A stretch of 64,000 bases of DNA, from contig VAWU01000028.1 in the NCBI GenBank assembly GCA_005888325.1, forward strand, positions 51,325 to 115,324, in the 5' to 3' direction. Positions 53,144-61,669 of this stretch are shown piece after piece (within the stretch, counting starts at the first letter, position 1; every line of letters begins with the position of its first letter). The notes below the pieces were generated by a model. The model ran no database searches. It was not told the origin of the DNA and was given only the letters and a program-made list of their open reading frames with translations. Source of the stretch: Actinomycetota bacterium. Lineage in GTDB: Bacteria; Actinomycetota; Acidimicrobiia; Acidimicrobiales; AC-14. The position numbers were made by a program, and so were the translations under genes.

Positions 53144-54438
53144 GCGCGTCCCTGCGCGGCTCGCGCGCTAAACGCTCGCGCCCGCAACTCCGACCGGTAC
53201 TGCTCGACCGTGCCCTCGGCCGTCGCGGCCCAGGTGTAGCGCTCGAACACGCGCGCCCGCCCGGCCGCGCCGATCCGCGTGCGGAGGGCGGGGTCGTCGA
53301 GCAGCCGGGAGATGGCCGCCGCGAGGGCACCGGAGTCGCCGGGAGGCACGAGGAGCGCGGTGTCGTCGTGGCCACCCACCACCTCGGGCAGGGCGCCGCC
53401 GGTGGTGGACACGAGGGGCACGCCGCAGGCCATGGCCTCGATGGCCGGCAGCGAGAAGCCCTCGTAGAGAGACGGCACGACGGCCGCTTCGGCCTCGGCG
53501 TACAGCTCGACGATGCGGTCGTGGTCGACACCCCCCACGAACTCAACCGCCCCCTCGAGGCCCAGACGCTCGATGGTGGCGGGGATGATGCTGCCCTCGC
53601 GGGGCCGGCCCACGACCACCAGCTCGACCGGCCGCTCGGTGCGTACCTTCGCTACCGCCTCGAGCAGCGGGACCAGGCCCTTCATGGGCACGTCGGCGCT
53701 CGCAGTGGTCATGATCCGGCCCGGGACGCGCGCGATGCGGGGCAGGGGCCGGAAGTGGGTCTGGTCGACACCCACGGGCACGACCGTCATCCGGTCGAGC
53801 CGCACGCCGAGCTGCTCGGCGATGTCGCGCCTGGACGACTCGGAGACCGTGATGATCCGGGGGAGCTTGCGCACCACCCGGATCTGCATGCGGAGGAACC
53901 CGAACCAGCGACGCAGCGTGAGCCTGCGGATGGGCGAGGTCGCATGGGACAGCTCGAGGTCGCGGTCGACGGTGATCGGGTGGTGCACGGTGGCCACCAC
54001 CGGGAAGCCGTCGTCGAGCAGGCCCAGGATGCCGTTGGCGAGGCATTGGTTGTCGTGCACGATGTCGAAGTCACCGCGGCGGTCGCGGAGGACCCGCCGC
54101 ACCCGCATGCCGAAGGTGAGGGGCTCGGGGAAGCCGGCGGTGCACATGAGCGCGAACTCGATCACGTCGGCGAGCGAGTGGAACTCGCGCGGGTGAGGCA
54201 CCCGGAAGGGGTCGCCCGGCCGGTAGAGGTCGAGGCTCGGCACCTTCACCAGCGGCACCTCGGGCACGAGCTCGGGGTAGGGCGGGCCGCTGAACACGTC
54301 GACGTGGTGGCCGAGCGCCACCAGCTCCTTGCTCAGGTGGTGGACGTAGACGCCCTGGCCCCCCGAGTGGGGATTGCCCCGGTAGACGAGCAGCGCGATC
54401 CGCAGCGGACGCGTCTCGAGAGGGTCGGGGGCAGGCAT
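53137..54438 (-). CDS. Glycosyltransferase family 4
   Basis: A 433-residue GT-B enzyme. The N-terminal domain opens IALLVYRGNPHSGGQGVYVHHLSKEL with the acceptor glycine-rich loop. The C-terminal donor domain has VPVGVDQTHFRPLP and the retaining EX7E motif in VVPSLYEGFSLPAIEAMACG. ATG 54438 is preferred over the in-frame TTG 54447. It leads an operon with a methyltransferase and an alpha/alpha-barrel protein; the product glycan is unknown. Confidence 0.92.
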   Translation of the reverse strand: MPAPDPLETRPLRIALLVYRGNPHSGGQGVYVHHLSKELVALGHHVDVFSGPPYPELVPEVPLVKVPSLDLYRPGDPFRVPHPREFHSLADVIEFALMCTAGFPEPLTFGMRVRRVLRDRRGDFDIVHDNQCLANGILGLLDDGFPVVATVHHPITVDRDLELSHATSPIRRLTLRRWFGFLRMQIRVVRKLPRIITVSESSRRDIAEQLGVRLDRMTVVPVGVDQTHFRPLPRIARVPGRIMTTASADVPMKGLVPLLEAVAKVRTERPVELVVVGRPREGSIIPATIERLGLEGAVEFVGGVDHDRIVELYAEAEAAVVPSLYEGFSLPAIEAMACGVPLVSTTGGALPEVVGGHDDTALLVPPGDSGALAAAISRLLDDPALRTRIGAAGRARVFERYTWAATAEGTVEQYRSELRARAFSARAAQGRAC

Positions 54439-54494
54439 GGAAGGCAAGAGCCTGACCTCAAGTTGACCGGCGGGTCAAGTGAGTGGGGGGGTGT

Positions 54495-54543
54495 GCCCGC
54501 CCGGGCGCCGGGTGGAGGCGGCCCCGGGCGGGCGGGGGCTACA
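54495..54543. terminator. Hairpin after hsp20
   Basis: GCCCGCCCGGG (54495-54505) pairs perfectly with CCCGGGCGGGC (54533-54543). It lies ten bases past the hsp20 stop on the minus strand and before the GT4 gene, and probably ends the hsp20 transcript. A smaller TTGACC-GGCG-GGTCAA hairpin follows near 54462. Confidence 0.7.
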
Positions 54544-54552
54544 GGCGAGGAG

Positions 54553-54999
54553 CTAGGAGGCCTCGGCCTCGATGGCGGCCGCCTTGCTGTCGCCCGCAGT
54601 GACCGTGACCTTGCGGGGCTTGGCCGCCTCGGCCACCGGGATGGTGAGGGTCAGGACGCCGTGCTCGTAGCGGGCCTCGACGTGGTCGGGGTCGAGGGTC
54701 TCTCCGAGGAAGAGCTGGCGGGTGAACGATCCCTGCAGGCGCTCGGCCGCGACCGGCTCGTCGTCCTCCTGGCGTTCCCAGCGCCGCTCGGCGCTCACGG
54801 TCAGCACGTTCTTCTCGATGGTGAGCTCGATCTTGTCGGGGTCGACGCCCGGGAGGTCGAAGTGGACGACGAAGCGATCGCCTCGGCGGTACGCGTCCAT
54901 CGGCATGGACCGCAGCCCGCCGTGGCCGTCGCCGGCGGTGTTCCACAGCTGCTGGGTCAGGCGGTCGAGGTCACGGAAGGGGTCGAAACGCATCAGCAT
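54553..54999 (-). CDS. Hsp20/alpha-crystallin small heat-shock protein
   Basis: A 148-residue small heat-shock chaperone. The alpha-crystallin domain runs from about residue 34 (YRRGDRFVVHFDLPGVDPDK) to the conserved GVLTLTIPVAEA. ATG 54999 is chosen because AAGGAG lies ten bases upstream; the TTG 55020 extension would swallow it. A clear sigma-70-type promoter is found 67-95 bases upstream, inside the end of lnt. I find no HspR (HAIR) box or CIRCE in its leader. Confidence 0.94.
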   Translation of the reverse strand: MLMRFDPFRDLDRLTQQLWNTAGDGHGGLRSMPMDAYRRGDRFVVHFDLPGVDPDKIELTIEKNVLTVSAERRWERQEDDEPVAAERLQGSFTRQLFLGETLDPDHVEARYEHGVLTLTIPVAEAAKPRKVTVTAGDSKAAAIEAEAS

Positions 55000-55065
55000 G
55001 ATTTGGCGCTCCTTGTTCAAATGGCTCTCCTGGTTGACAGCTCGCCAGCCGGCTGCGTCACGGCG

Positions 55066-55094
55066 ATTGTAGCTGCATCAACGGCGCTGAGCAA
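55066..55094 (-). promoter_or_regulatory. Sigma-70-type promoter of hsp20
   Basis: On the minus strand TTGCTC (55094-55089), 17 bases of spacer and TACAAT (55071-55066) match the vegetative consensus well. This gives a leader of roughly 60 bases. The -35 box lies inside the last codons of lnt. Confidence 0.7.
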
Positions 55095-56559
55095 GAAAAG
55101 CTGATGGTAGTGCGCTTAGATTTTGTAGTAGCCAGGCCAGGACCAACGTCAGGATCACCAGGGCGATGCCGAGCGGAGGGCCGAGCTGGGTCGCCCACGT
55201 CTCGCCGGAGCGGCGGGCGACCGTGCGATGGAGCACCGCCGGGCCCCCGAGCCGGCTGTGGGCGAGCACCCGGCCCCGCCAGTCGACGACCGCGGTGTAG
55301 CCGGTCGGCGCGGCCTGCAACACGGTGCGTCCGGTCTCGAGCGCCCGCAGGCGGGCGGCCGCGAGCTCCTGGGCCGGTACCTGGCCGGTGCCGAAGGAGG
55401 AGGCGTTGGTCGGCACGATCAGCACCTCGGCGCCGGCGCGCACCGCGGCGCGGGCGCGGTCCTCGAAGAACACCTCGTAGGAGATCAACGTGCCGAAGTC
55501 GCCGGCGGGCACGTCGAGCAGCCCGGTGCCCTTGCCCGCGACGGCGTCGCGGGGGATGGCACTGAGGTCGGCGACCCGGTCGATGAGGCTCCGGAACGGG
55601 ATGTACTCGCCGAACGGCACGCGGTGGACCTTGTCGTAGCGGGCGACGATGCGCCCGCGCGGACCCCACGCCACCGCCGCGTTCCGGAAGTGGTGTGCGC
55701 CCGCGTCCTCGACCACCCCCGCCACCAGGGTGGCGTGGAGACGGCGAGCCAGCTCTGCCAGCTGCCTGCCCTCGGCGGTCTCGCGCACGGGCCGGCTCAC
55801 GTCGACCACGTCCTCGGGCCAGAGCACGAGGTCGACGGGCGGCTCGATGGCCCGGCTGGCGCGGAGATGGGCTGCGAACACGTCACCGGGGTCCGCGCGC
55901 TCGACCGCGAGCAGGCCGCGCCGGCCACCGCCCTGCACCAGCGCCACGCGCAGGCGTCCCCGCGCACGACCTTCCGGGGCGACGGTGCCGAGCAGGGCCA
56001 TCCCCGCGACGAGCACGATGGCCGTCGCGCCCGCCGCCGCGGCACCTGGCCGCCCCCGCCGCCGCGCGGTGGCGTAGAGCTCGGCGAGCCCGGCCCCCGC
56101 CAGGCCCACCAGTCCGACCAGCAGCAACTGCCCACCGACCCGGGCCGCCGGCGCCAGCGGTCCGCCCACCTGGCCGAGCGCGAGGTGGGCGAGCGGCATC
56201 CCGCCGAAGGGCCAGCTCCCGCGCGCCGCCTCGAAGAGCACGAGGGCGGCGGGCAGGGCGAGCAGTCGCCCCGGGCCGGGCACGACGAGCAGCGCGGCAG
56301 CCGCGAGGAACGACGCCTCGATCAGCACCGCGATCGGGTAGCCCGGCGCGCTGAAGTTGGTCATCCAGAAGAGACCCGGCCCGTAGAGACCGACGCCCGC
56401 CGCCAGACCGCACACGAAGCGGGTCCTGGCGGGCCGCCCGCGCAGGCCCGACGCGAGGACGGCCGCGCCCACCGGCCCGAGCACCCACCACCCTGCGGGG
56501 GGGAGGGTGGCGGTGAGGAGCAACCCTGCGACCAGCCCCCGGATGACAGCGGACCGCAT
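55078..56559 (-). CDS. lnt: Apolipoprotein N-acyltransferase-like protein with Ser at the catalytic Cys position
   Basis: A 493-residue Lnt with six or so N-terminal membrane helices and a periplasmic nitrilase-fold domain. The catalytic Glu is in LVLWPEDVV and the Lys in YDKVHRVPFGEYIPF. The nucleophile position reads LISYEVFFED where the family has C-Y/F-E, so a Ser replaces the Cys. The enzyme would normally acylate lipoproteins, and two lipoproteins occur in this window. Ser may keep weak activity or mark a divergent branch. The start overlaps the stop of the LigD polymerase gene by one base. Confidence 0.88.
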   Translation of the reverse strand: MRSAVIRGLVAGLLLTATLPPAGWWVLGPVGAAVLASGLRGRPARTRFVCGLAAGVGLYGPGLFWMTNFSAPGYPIAVLIEASFLAAAALLVVPGPGRLLALPAALVLFEAARGSWPFGGMPLAHLALGQVGGPLAPAARVGGQLLLVGLVGLAGAGLAELYATARRRGRPGAAAAGATAIVLVAGMALLGTVAPEGRARGRLRVALVQGGGRRGLLAVERADPGDVFAAHLRASRAIEPPVDLVLWPEDVVDVSRPVRETAEGRQLAELARRLHATLVAGVVEDAGAHHFRNAAVAWGPRGRIVARYDKVHRVPFGEYIPFRSLIDRVADLSAIPRDAVAGKGTGLLDVPAGDFGTLISYEVFFEDRARAAVRAGAEVLIVPTNASSFGTGQVPAQELAAARLRALETGRTVLQAAPTGYTAVVDWRGRVLAHSRLGGPAVLHRTVARRSGETWATQLGPPLGIALVILTLVLAWLLQNLSALPSAFLAQRR

Positions 56560-57482
56560 CAGGTCGTGGGTGGACGGGGCAGCGACTGCTCGAGCCCGAG
56601 CACGGGCGCGAACACGTCGGCCCCCGCGGCGACCCGTGCCAGCACGGCGTCCGCGGTGAGCGCGAACCGCTGGGGGTCACCGCTCCGGTGCTGCTCGTCG
56701 ACCTCGTCCCATGTCAGCGGGGCGGAGACGGTGGGTTGCTCGCGCGCCCGCAACGAGTAGACGCAGACGGTGGTCTTCACCCGGTCGTTCTGGCTCCAGT
56801 CGATGAACACCTTGCCCTTGCGCAGCTCCTTGGCCATCTGGGAGACGACCAGCTGCGGCTCGCGCCGCTCGAGCAGCTGGGCCAGCGCGTGGGAGAACGA
56901 CTTGGTGTCGCTGTAGGTCGCCGGCGTGTTGAGGGGCACGTAGAGCTGCAGGCCCTTCGACCCCGATGTCTTCGCCACGCTCTCGAGGCCGAGGTCGTCG
57001 AGCAGCTCGCGCAGCCACAGCCCGACCTGCGCGCACTCCACGATCGTCGCTGGCGCGCCGGGGTCGAGGTCGAACACCATCATCGACGGACGGTCGATGT
57101 CGGCCCCGCGGGACAACGAGGTGTGCAACTCGAGCGATGCCAGGTTGGCGACCCACACCAGGGTGGCCAGGTCGTCGGCCAGGCAGAAGTCGAGGTTGTC
57201 CGCGTTGCGCTTGCTCCACACGGCCGTCGTGCGCACCCAGTCGGGCCGGTGCTTCGGGCAGCGCTTCTCGTAGAAGAACGGAGCGTCGACCCCATTGGGG
57301 TAGCGCTTCAGCGTGAGCGGGCGCTCGCGCAGGTGGGGGAGCAGGACGGGCGCGACCCGGGTGTAGTAGTCGATCACCTGGCCCTTGGTGAAGCCCACCT
57401 CGGGATAGAGGACCTTGTCGAGGTTGGAGAGCTTGAGCTGGTGACCTTCGACCTCGACCGTGGTCGTCGACGGCGGGGTCAC
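56559..57482 (-). CDS. ligD: NHEJ polymerase LigD, polymerase domain
   Basis: A 307-residue stand-alone LigD polymerase (archaeo-eukaryotic primase fold) that fills gaps and adds ribonucleotides during end joining. Markers: LSNLDKVLYPEVGFTKG, the metal-binding MMVFDLDPG, TSGSKGLQLYVPL and VFIDWSQNDRVKTTV. In mycobacteria this domain is fused to nuclease and ligase domains; here polymerase and ligase are separate genes around Ku, and no nuclease domain is present. GTG 57482 overlaps the Ku stop by four bases. Confidence 0.94.
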   Translation of the reverse strand: MTPPSTTTVEVEGHQLKLSNLDKVLYPEVGFTKGQVIDYYTRVAPVLLPHLRERPLTLKRYPNGVDAPFFYEKRCPKHRPDWVRTTAVWSKRNADNLDFCLADDLATLVWVANLASLELHTSLSRGADIDRPSMMVFDLDPGAPATIVECAQVGLWLRELLDDLGLESVAKTSGSKGLQLYVPLNTPATYSDTKSFSHALAQLLERREPQLVVSQMAKELRKGKVFIDWSQNDRVKTTVCVYSLRAREQPTVSAPLTWDEVDEQHRSGDPQRFALTADAVLARVAAGADVFAPVLGLEQSLPRPPTT

Positions 57483-58327
57483 CCCTTCCTCTTGCCCGCT
57501 TTCGATCCGGGACCGGCGTTGTCCGCGGTGCCGGCCTTGTCGGCTTTCGCCTCCTTGGCCTGGGCCAGGCTGGCCTCCAGCGCCGCCATGAGGTCGACCA
57601 CCTTGGTGGGCTCTTCGGTCGCAGGTTGGGTGACGATCTGCTTGCCCTCGGCCTTCTGCTCGATGAGCTCCAGCACCCGCTCGCGGTACTCGTCGTGGTA
57701 GTTCTCGGGCTCGAACTCGGTCGACAGCGACTCGATGAGCTGGCGCGCGATCTTGAGCTCGCGGTCCTGGATCTCGACGTCGTCGCGGGGGAGGCCCTCG
57801 ATCTCATCGGGCAAGGTGACCTCGTCGGGGTAGAGCAGCGTCTCCAGCACGAGCGCGTCGCCGAGGGGGCGGATGGCGGCCAGGTACTGCTTGGTGCGCA
57901 GCACGAGGCGGGCGATGCCCACTTTCCTCGAGTCCTTCATGGCCTCGAGCAGCAGCGCGTAGGCCTTGGCCCCGCCCTTGTCGGGCACCAGGTAGTAGGG
58001 CCGCTCGAAGTAGAGGGGGTCGATCTGGTCGAGGTCGACGAAGTCCTCGATCTCGATCGAGCGGGTGGCCTTGGGGTCGAGCGCGTCGAGCTCCTGGGGC
58101 TCGATCACCACGTAGTTGTCGGGCGAGATCTCGTAGCCCTTCACGATCTGGTCGAAGGGCACCTCCTCGCCGGTCTCGGCCGACACCCGCTTCTGCTTGA
58201 TGCGGGCACCGGTGCCCGCCTCGAGCTGGTTGAAGCGGACGTCCTTCGGGGACACGGCGCCCACCAGCTTCACGGGGACGTTGACCAGCCCGAAGCTGAT
58301 CGCACCACTCCAGATGGGTCGGGGCAC
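57479..58327 (-). CDS. ku: Ku protein, non-homologous end joining
   Basis: A 282-residue bacterial Ku that forms a homodimeric ring on DNA ends and recruits LigD. It begins PRPIWSGAISFGLVNVPVKL and contains GYEISPDNYVVIEPQELDAL, with a lysine-rich C-terminal tail as in other actinobacterial Ku proteins. GTG 58327 has GGGAGG seven bases upstream. It lies between the ligase and polymerase genes, so all three NHEJ parts share one operon. Confidence 0.96.
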   Translation of the reverse strand: MPRPIWSGAISFGLVNVPVKLVGAVSPKDVRFNQLEAGTGARIKQKRVSAETGEEVPFDQIVKGYEISPDNYVVIEPQELDALDPKATRSIEIEDFVDLDQIDPLYFERPYYLVPDKGGAKAYALLLEAMKDSRKVGIARLVLRTKQYLAAIRPLGDALVLETLLYPDEVTLPDEIEGLPRDDVEIQDRELKIARQLIESLSTEFEPENYHDEYRERVLELIEQKAEGKQIVTQPATEEPTKVVDLMAALEASLAQAKEAKADKAGTADNAGPGSKAGKRKG

Positions 58328-58349
58328 GGCTACCTCCCTACGGCTCGGG

Positions 58350-59261
58350 TCACGATTCTCGCAGCCCCTTGAAGACCGGGTGGCGCAGCGTGCGCTCCTC
58401 GGTCCACTCGGTGAACTCGACCTCGCAGACGAGGACGGGCTCGACGAAGTGGATGTCGGGCCAGTGGGGGCGGTTCGCGAAGGGGCACTCCTCGCGCGCG
58501 AGGGGGGAGAGCCGGGCGTGGAGCTCTCGCAGCATCTTGTCGGTGAAGCCCGAGCCCACGTTGCCGGCGTAGCGCAGCTCACCGTCCTCGTGATACCCGA
58601 CCAGCAGGGCGCCGATCCTTCCAGTGCGGTTGCCGCTGCCCTCGGCCCACCCACCGATCACCAGCCGCTCGTGCTGCTTGTTCTTGATCTTCAGCCAGTT
58701 GCGCGAGCGCCGCCCCGACTCGTAGGGGCTGTCGATGCGCTTGGCCACCACCCCCTCGAGCCCGCGGACGTTGCTGACCGCGAGCATGGCGTCGCCGTCG
58801 CCCACCTGCGACGGAGGTGTCTGCCAGTTGTTGGCCGACAGGTCGAGCGCCTCGAGCTGCGCCCGACGCTCCGCGTAGGGAAGCTCGACCATCATGCTTC
58901 CCTCGAGGCGCAGCAGGTCGAAGGCCAGGAAGACGACCGGCGTGTCGGCCATGCGCACCCGGACGTCGTGGGGCGAGACCACGTGCATGCGCCGCTGCAG
59001 GGTCTGGAAGCTGGGTGTGCCGTCGAGGCCGAGCGCCACGACCTCGCCGTCGAGCACCGCGTCGAGCGTCCCGCGCCCGGCCAGGGCCGCGCCCAGACCG
59101 GTCACCTCCGGGTACTGCCCGGTGACGTCGCGCCGCGACCGGCCCTGCACCCGGACCTTCCCGTCCTCGACGAAGACGAGCGCGCGCACACCGTCCCATT
59201 TGAACTCGTAGGCCCAGCGCCCGTCGTCGCGCGGCAGCTCCCTGGCCAGGGTGGCCAGCAT
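58350..59261 (-). CDS. ATP-dependent DNA ligase (LigD ligase domain)
   Basis: A 303-residue ATP-dependent ligase. The adenylated lysine is in YEFKWDGVRAL; further motifs are DGEVVAL, LEGVVAKR and WLKIKN. The OB-fold half ends in FTEWTEERTLRHPVFKGLRE. It is the ligase module of a split LigD system and is followed by Ku 22 bases on. ATG 59261 is the only ordinary start in the open part of the frame. Confidence 0.94.
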   Translation of the reverse strand: MLATLARELPRDDGRWAYEFKWDGVRALVFVEDGKVRVQGRSRRDVTGQYPEVTGLGAALAGRGTLDAVLDGEVVALGLDGTPSFQTLQRRMHVVSPHDVRVRMADTPVVFLAFDLLRLEGSMMVELPYAERRAQLEALDLSANNWQTPPSQVGDGDAMLAVSNVRGLEGVVAKRIDSPYESGRRSRNWLKIKNKQHERLVIGGWAEGSGNRTGRIGALLVGYHEDGELRYAGNVGSGFTDKMLRELHARLSPLAREECPFANRPHWPDIHFVEPVLVCEVEFTEWTEERTLRHPVFKGLRES

Positions 59262-59336
59262 GGGCGCGAGCTCCGTGCTGGTCGCCGCACCTATGGCTGG
59301 AGCACCACCAGGCGACGCTCGGTCATTTCCGCGACC

Positions 59337-60761
59337 TCAGCCATGCGTCCCATCTTCCCGCAGCCGGACGGTGATGTCCCAAGCGGCCGGCGGTGCGGCG
59401 CCGAAGGCGCTGTACGCCGCGATGCGATCCGCCGCCTCGCCCGCCTGCCGCACGCATGCCGCCAGCCCGAGGCCCCGGTACGCGGCGCCGGCGACGGTGA
59501 GCCCGGGCAGGCCCGCGAGAGCCGCCTCGATGCGATCGACGCGCGCCAGGTGTCCGGGCTCGTACTGCGGGAAGCCGCGCACCCAACGGTCGACGCGCGT
59601 CGTGACGGGCGCCTTCGCCGCGCCGAGTGCCTCCGCCACCTCGCGGTGCAGGCGGTCGACGAGCTCGTCGTCGTCGAGCTGCGACACGCGGGCGTCGCCG
59701 AGGCGTCCCGCCGAGACGCGCAGGAGCACGAGCCCGCTCGCCCCGAGCGCGGGCCACTTCGCCGAGAGGAACGTGCACGCGGTCATGAGCCGGCGCTCGG
59801 TGCGCGGCACCACGAAGCCGCTGCCGGCGGGCAGCGGCGGCAATGTCGAAGGCGCGTACCCGAGGGTCACCAGCGCGACGGAGGCGTACTCGATGGCGCG
59901 CAGCTCGGCCGCCGCCACCGGGCTCACGGCCTGCAACAGTGGCGCGGCCGCGAACGCGGGGACGGTGACGACCACGGCATCCGCGACCAGGCCCGCGACC
60001 TTCCACCGGCCGTCGGGGGCGCGCTCGATCGCACCCGCGGCGGTGCTCGTGCGCACGTCGATGTCCGCGCCCAGGCGCTCGACCAGTCGCTCGAGCCCGC
60101 CACGTACCGACTGGAAGACGGGCCCGCCGGCCGTCGCGACACGCAGGCCGAGGAGCAGGCTGCGATGGTCGCGAGCGGCGTCGGCCAGCTGGGGCGCGGT
60201 CGCGGCCAGGCTCAGACGGTCGGCCCGTCCCGCGTTGATGCCGCCGAGCAACGGCTCGACGAGGTTGTCGACCACCTCGCGGCCGAAGCGGGCGCCGATC
60301 ACCTCTGCGATGGACGCATCGGCGCCGTGGCGACGCCGGGGGAGCACGACGTCGAGCGCGGCGCGTGCCATCCCCGCGGGCGAGACGAGGCCGCTGACGG
60401 CCAGCTGCGGCAGCCCGGTCGGCACCCCGAGCACCAGTCCCTGGGGGAGCGTGCGCAGCCGGCCGCGCACCCACACGAACGCCTTCGACGTCGCCGGCTC
60501 GATCAGCTCGTCGCCGAGCCCGAGCTCACGGCAGAGGTCCGCGGCCCACGGCACGCGCGCGAGGAACGAGTCGGGGCCCGCCTCGACGGGCACACCCGCC
60601 AGCTCGTCGGTGCGGATCTTCCCGCCGACGCGGTCGCTCGCCTCGACCACCACCGCTTCGACGCCGTGCCTCGCCTGCAGGTAGTGCGCGGTCGCCAGGC
60701 CGCTGATGCCACCGCCGACCACGACGACGGGGACCCGGGGCGCAACCTGTCGCTCGGGCAT
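59337..60761 (-). CDS. cgoX: Coproporphyrinogen III oxidase, oxygen-dependent FAD type (HemY/CgoX)
   Basis: A 474-residue flavoprotein with the FAD-binding VVVVGGGISGLATAHYL and the C-terminal YRGLGLAACVRQAGEAAD typical of HemY-type oxidases. With HemQ in the same genome it should oxidise coproporphyrinogen III to coproporphyrin III. ATG 60761 overlaps the cpfC stop by one base. The 634-residue frame with the upstream part is rejected because that part is antisense-like shadow of cpfC. Confidence 0.92.
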   Translation of the reverse strand: MPERQVAPRVPVVVVGGGISGLATAHYLQARHGVEAVVVEASDRVGGKIRTDELAGVPVEAGPDSFLARVPWAADLCRELGLGDELIEPATSKAFVWVRGRLRTLPQGLVLGVPTGLPQLAVSGLVSPAGMARAALDVVLPRRRHGADASIAEVIGARFGREVVDNLVEPLLGGINAGRADRLSLAATAPQLADAARDHRSLLLGLRVATAGGPVFQSVRGGLERLVERLGADIDVRTSTAAGAIERAPDGRWKVAGLVADAVVVTVPAFAAAPLLQAVSPVAAAELRAIEYASVALVTLGYAPSTLPPLPAGSGFVVPRTERRLMTACTFLSAKWPALGASGLVLLRVSAGRLGDARVSQLDDDELVDRLHREVAEALGAAKAPVTTRVDRWVRGFPQYEPGHLARVDRIEAALAGLPGLTVAGAAYRGLGLAACVRQAGEAADRIAAYSAFGAAPPAAWDITVRLREDGTHG

Positions 60762-61669
60762 CACGGCGCGAGCCGGGCCCGCACCACGTCGGCGAGGGTT
60801 CGGAGGAACGCGGGCTCGTCGTTGGGCATGGCGGTGCGCGCGAACGGCAGCGCGAGCGCGTCGGCCCGGGCGCGCGCCTCGACGTCGAGGTCGTAGAGGA
60901 TCTCGAGGTGCTCGCTGACGAACCCGCACGGGCAGACGAGCACGCCGGGAGTGCCAGCCGCGGCGCGATCGTCGAGCACCTCGAGGATGTCGGGCCCGAG
61001 CCACGGATCGGGGGTCCGGCCCGCGCTCTGCCACGCCTGCGACCACCGTGTCGGCCCGGCGCGCGCCACAACCGCCTCGGCGGTGGCGCGGAGCTGATCG
61101 GGATAGGGATCGCCCGACTCGAGGGCGCGCACGGGCAGCGAGTGGGCGGTGAACACGACCTCGGTGCCGTCGGGAAGGCCGTCGAGGCCGCGCTTGACGG
61201 CGTCCGCCAGCAGGTCGAGGTACCCGGGTGCGTCCCACCACTGCTCGACGACGTCCACGCCCTTCGCGCGTGCCGCGTACTCGCCGACGCTCATCGCCGA
61301 GTAGTGAGGCGCGAGCACGAGCCCGACGGCCCGGTCCACACCGGCGGTCGCGAGCGCGGCCACGCCGTCCTCGATGAACGGCGGCGCGTGCTTCATGCCG
61401 AGCTCGACATGGAAGCCGGCGCCCAGCTCGCGCCGCAGCCCGGCCGCCTGACGGCGGGTGACGTCGAGGAGCGGAGAGGTGCCCCCGATGGCCGCGTACC
61501 GTCGCTGGAGGTCGGCGAGCAGCTCGGGTGTCGGCGGCCGGCCCCGGCGCACGTGCGTGTAGTACGCCTCGACGTCGTCGGGCGCGGCGGGCGTGCCGTA
61601 GGCCATCACCAGCACGCCGACGGACTCACCCGGGCGCACGGTCTCACCCAGGCGCACGGCCTCACCCAT
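60761..61669 (-). CDS. cpfC: Ferrochelatase (coproporphyrin type)
   Basis: A 302-residue ferrochelatase that inserts iron into coproporphyrin III. Landmarks: [25 protein letters not shown], the catalytic His in [14 protein letters not shown] and the Glu in [15 protein letters not shown]. The first 18 residues ([15 protein letters not shown]) are an imperfect repeat encoded by an 18-base tandem repeat and do not belong to the fold; a later start at GTG 61621 (GVLVMAYG) is possible. It overlaps hemE by eight bases. Confidence 0.93.
   Translation of the reverse strand: MGEAVRLGETVRPGESVGVLVMAYGTPAAPDDVEAYYTHVRRGRPPTPELLADLQRRYAAIGGTSPLLDVTRRQAAGLRRELGAGFHVELGMKHAPPFIEDGVAALATAGVDRAVGLVLAPHYSAMSVGEYAARAKGVDVVEQWWDAPGYLDLLADAVKRGLDGLPDGTEVVFTAHSLPVRALESGDPYPDQLRATAEAVVARAGPTRWSQAWQSAGRTPDPWLGPDILEVLDDRAAAGTPGVLVCPCGFVSEHLEILYDLDVEARARADALALPFARTAMPNDEPAFLRTLADVVRARLAP
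61625..61667. repeat. 18-base tandem repeat at the cpfC start
   Basis: CTCACCC-GGGCGCACGGT occurs at 61625 and, with one or two changes, at 61643, with a third partial copy at 61661. Read on the minus strand it codes for the repeated GE-VR-GE residues at the N-terminus of cpfC and reaches the hemE stop. Confidence 0.75.

Noticed and set aside
54457-54480. HspR-binding (HAIR) element controlling hsp20
   Set aside because: CTCAAG and TTGACC-GGCG-GGTCAA occur here, but downstream of hsp20 and without the HAIR spacing; better read as a small hairpin near the transcript end.
58197-60896. 899-codon open frame on the plus strand
   Set aside because: It runs antisense to the ligase, cgoX and cpfC genes, which have clear family motifs. 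Long antisense frames are expected at this GC content, and the translation is low-complexity Arg/Ala/Pro with no motifs.
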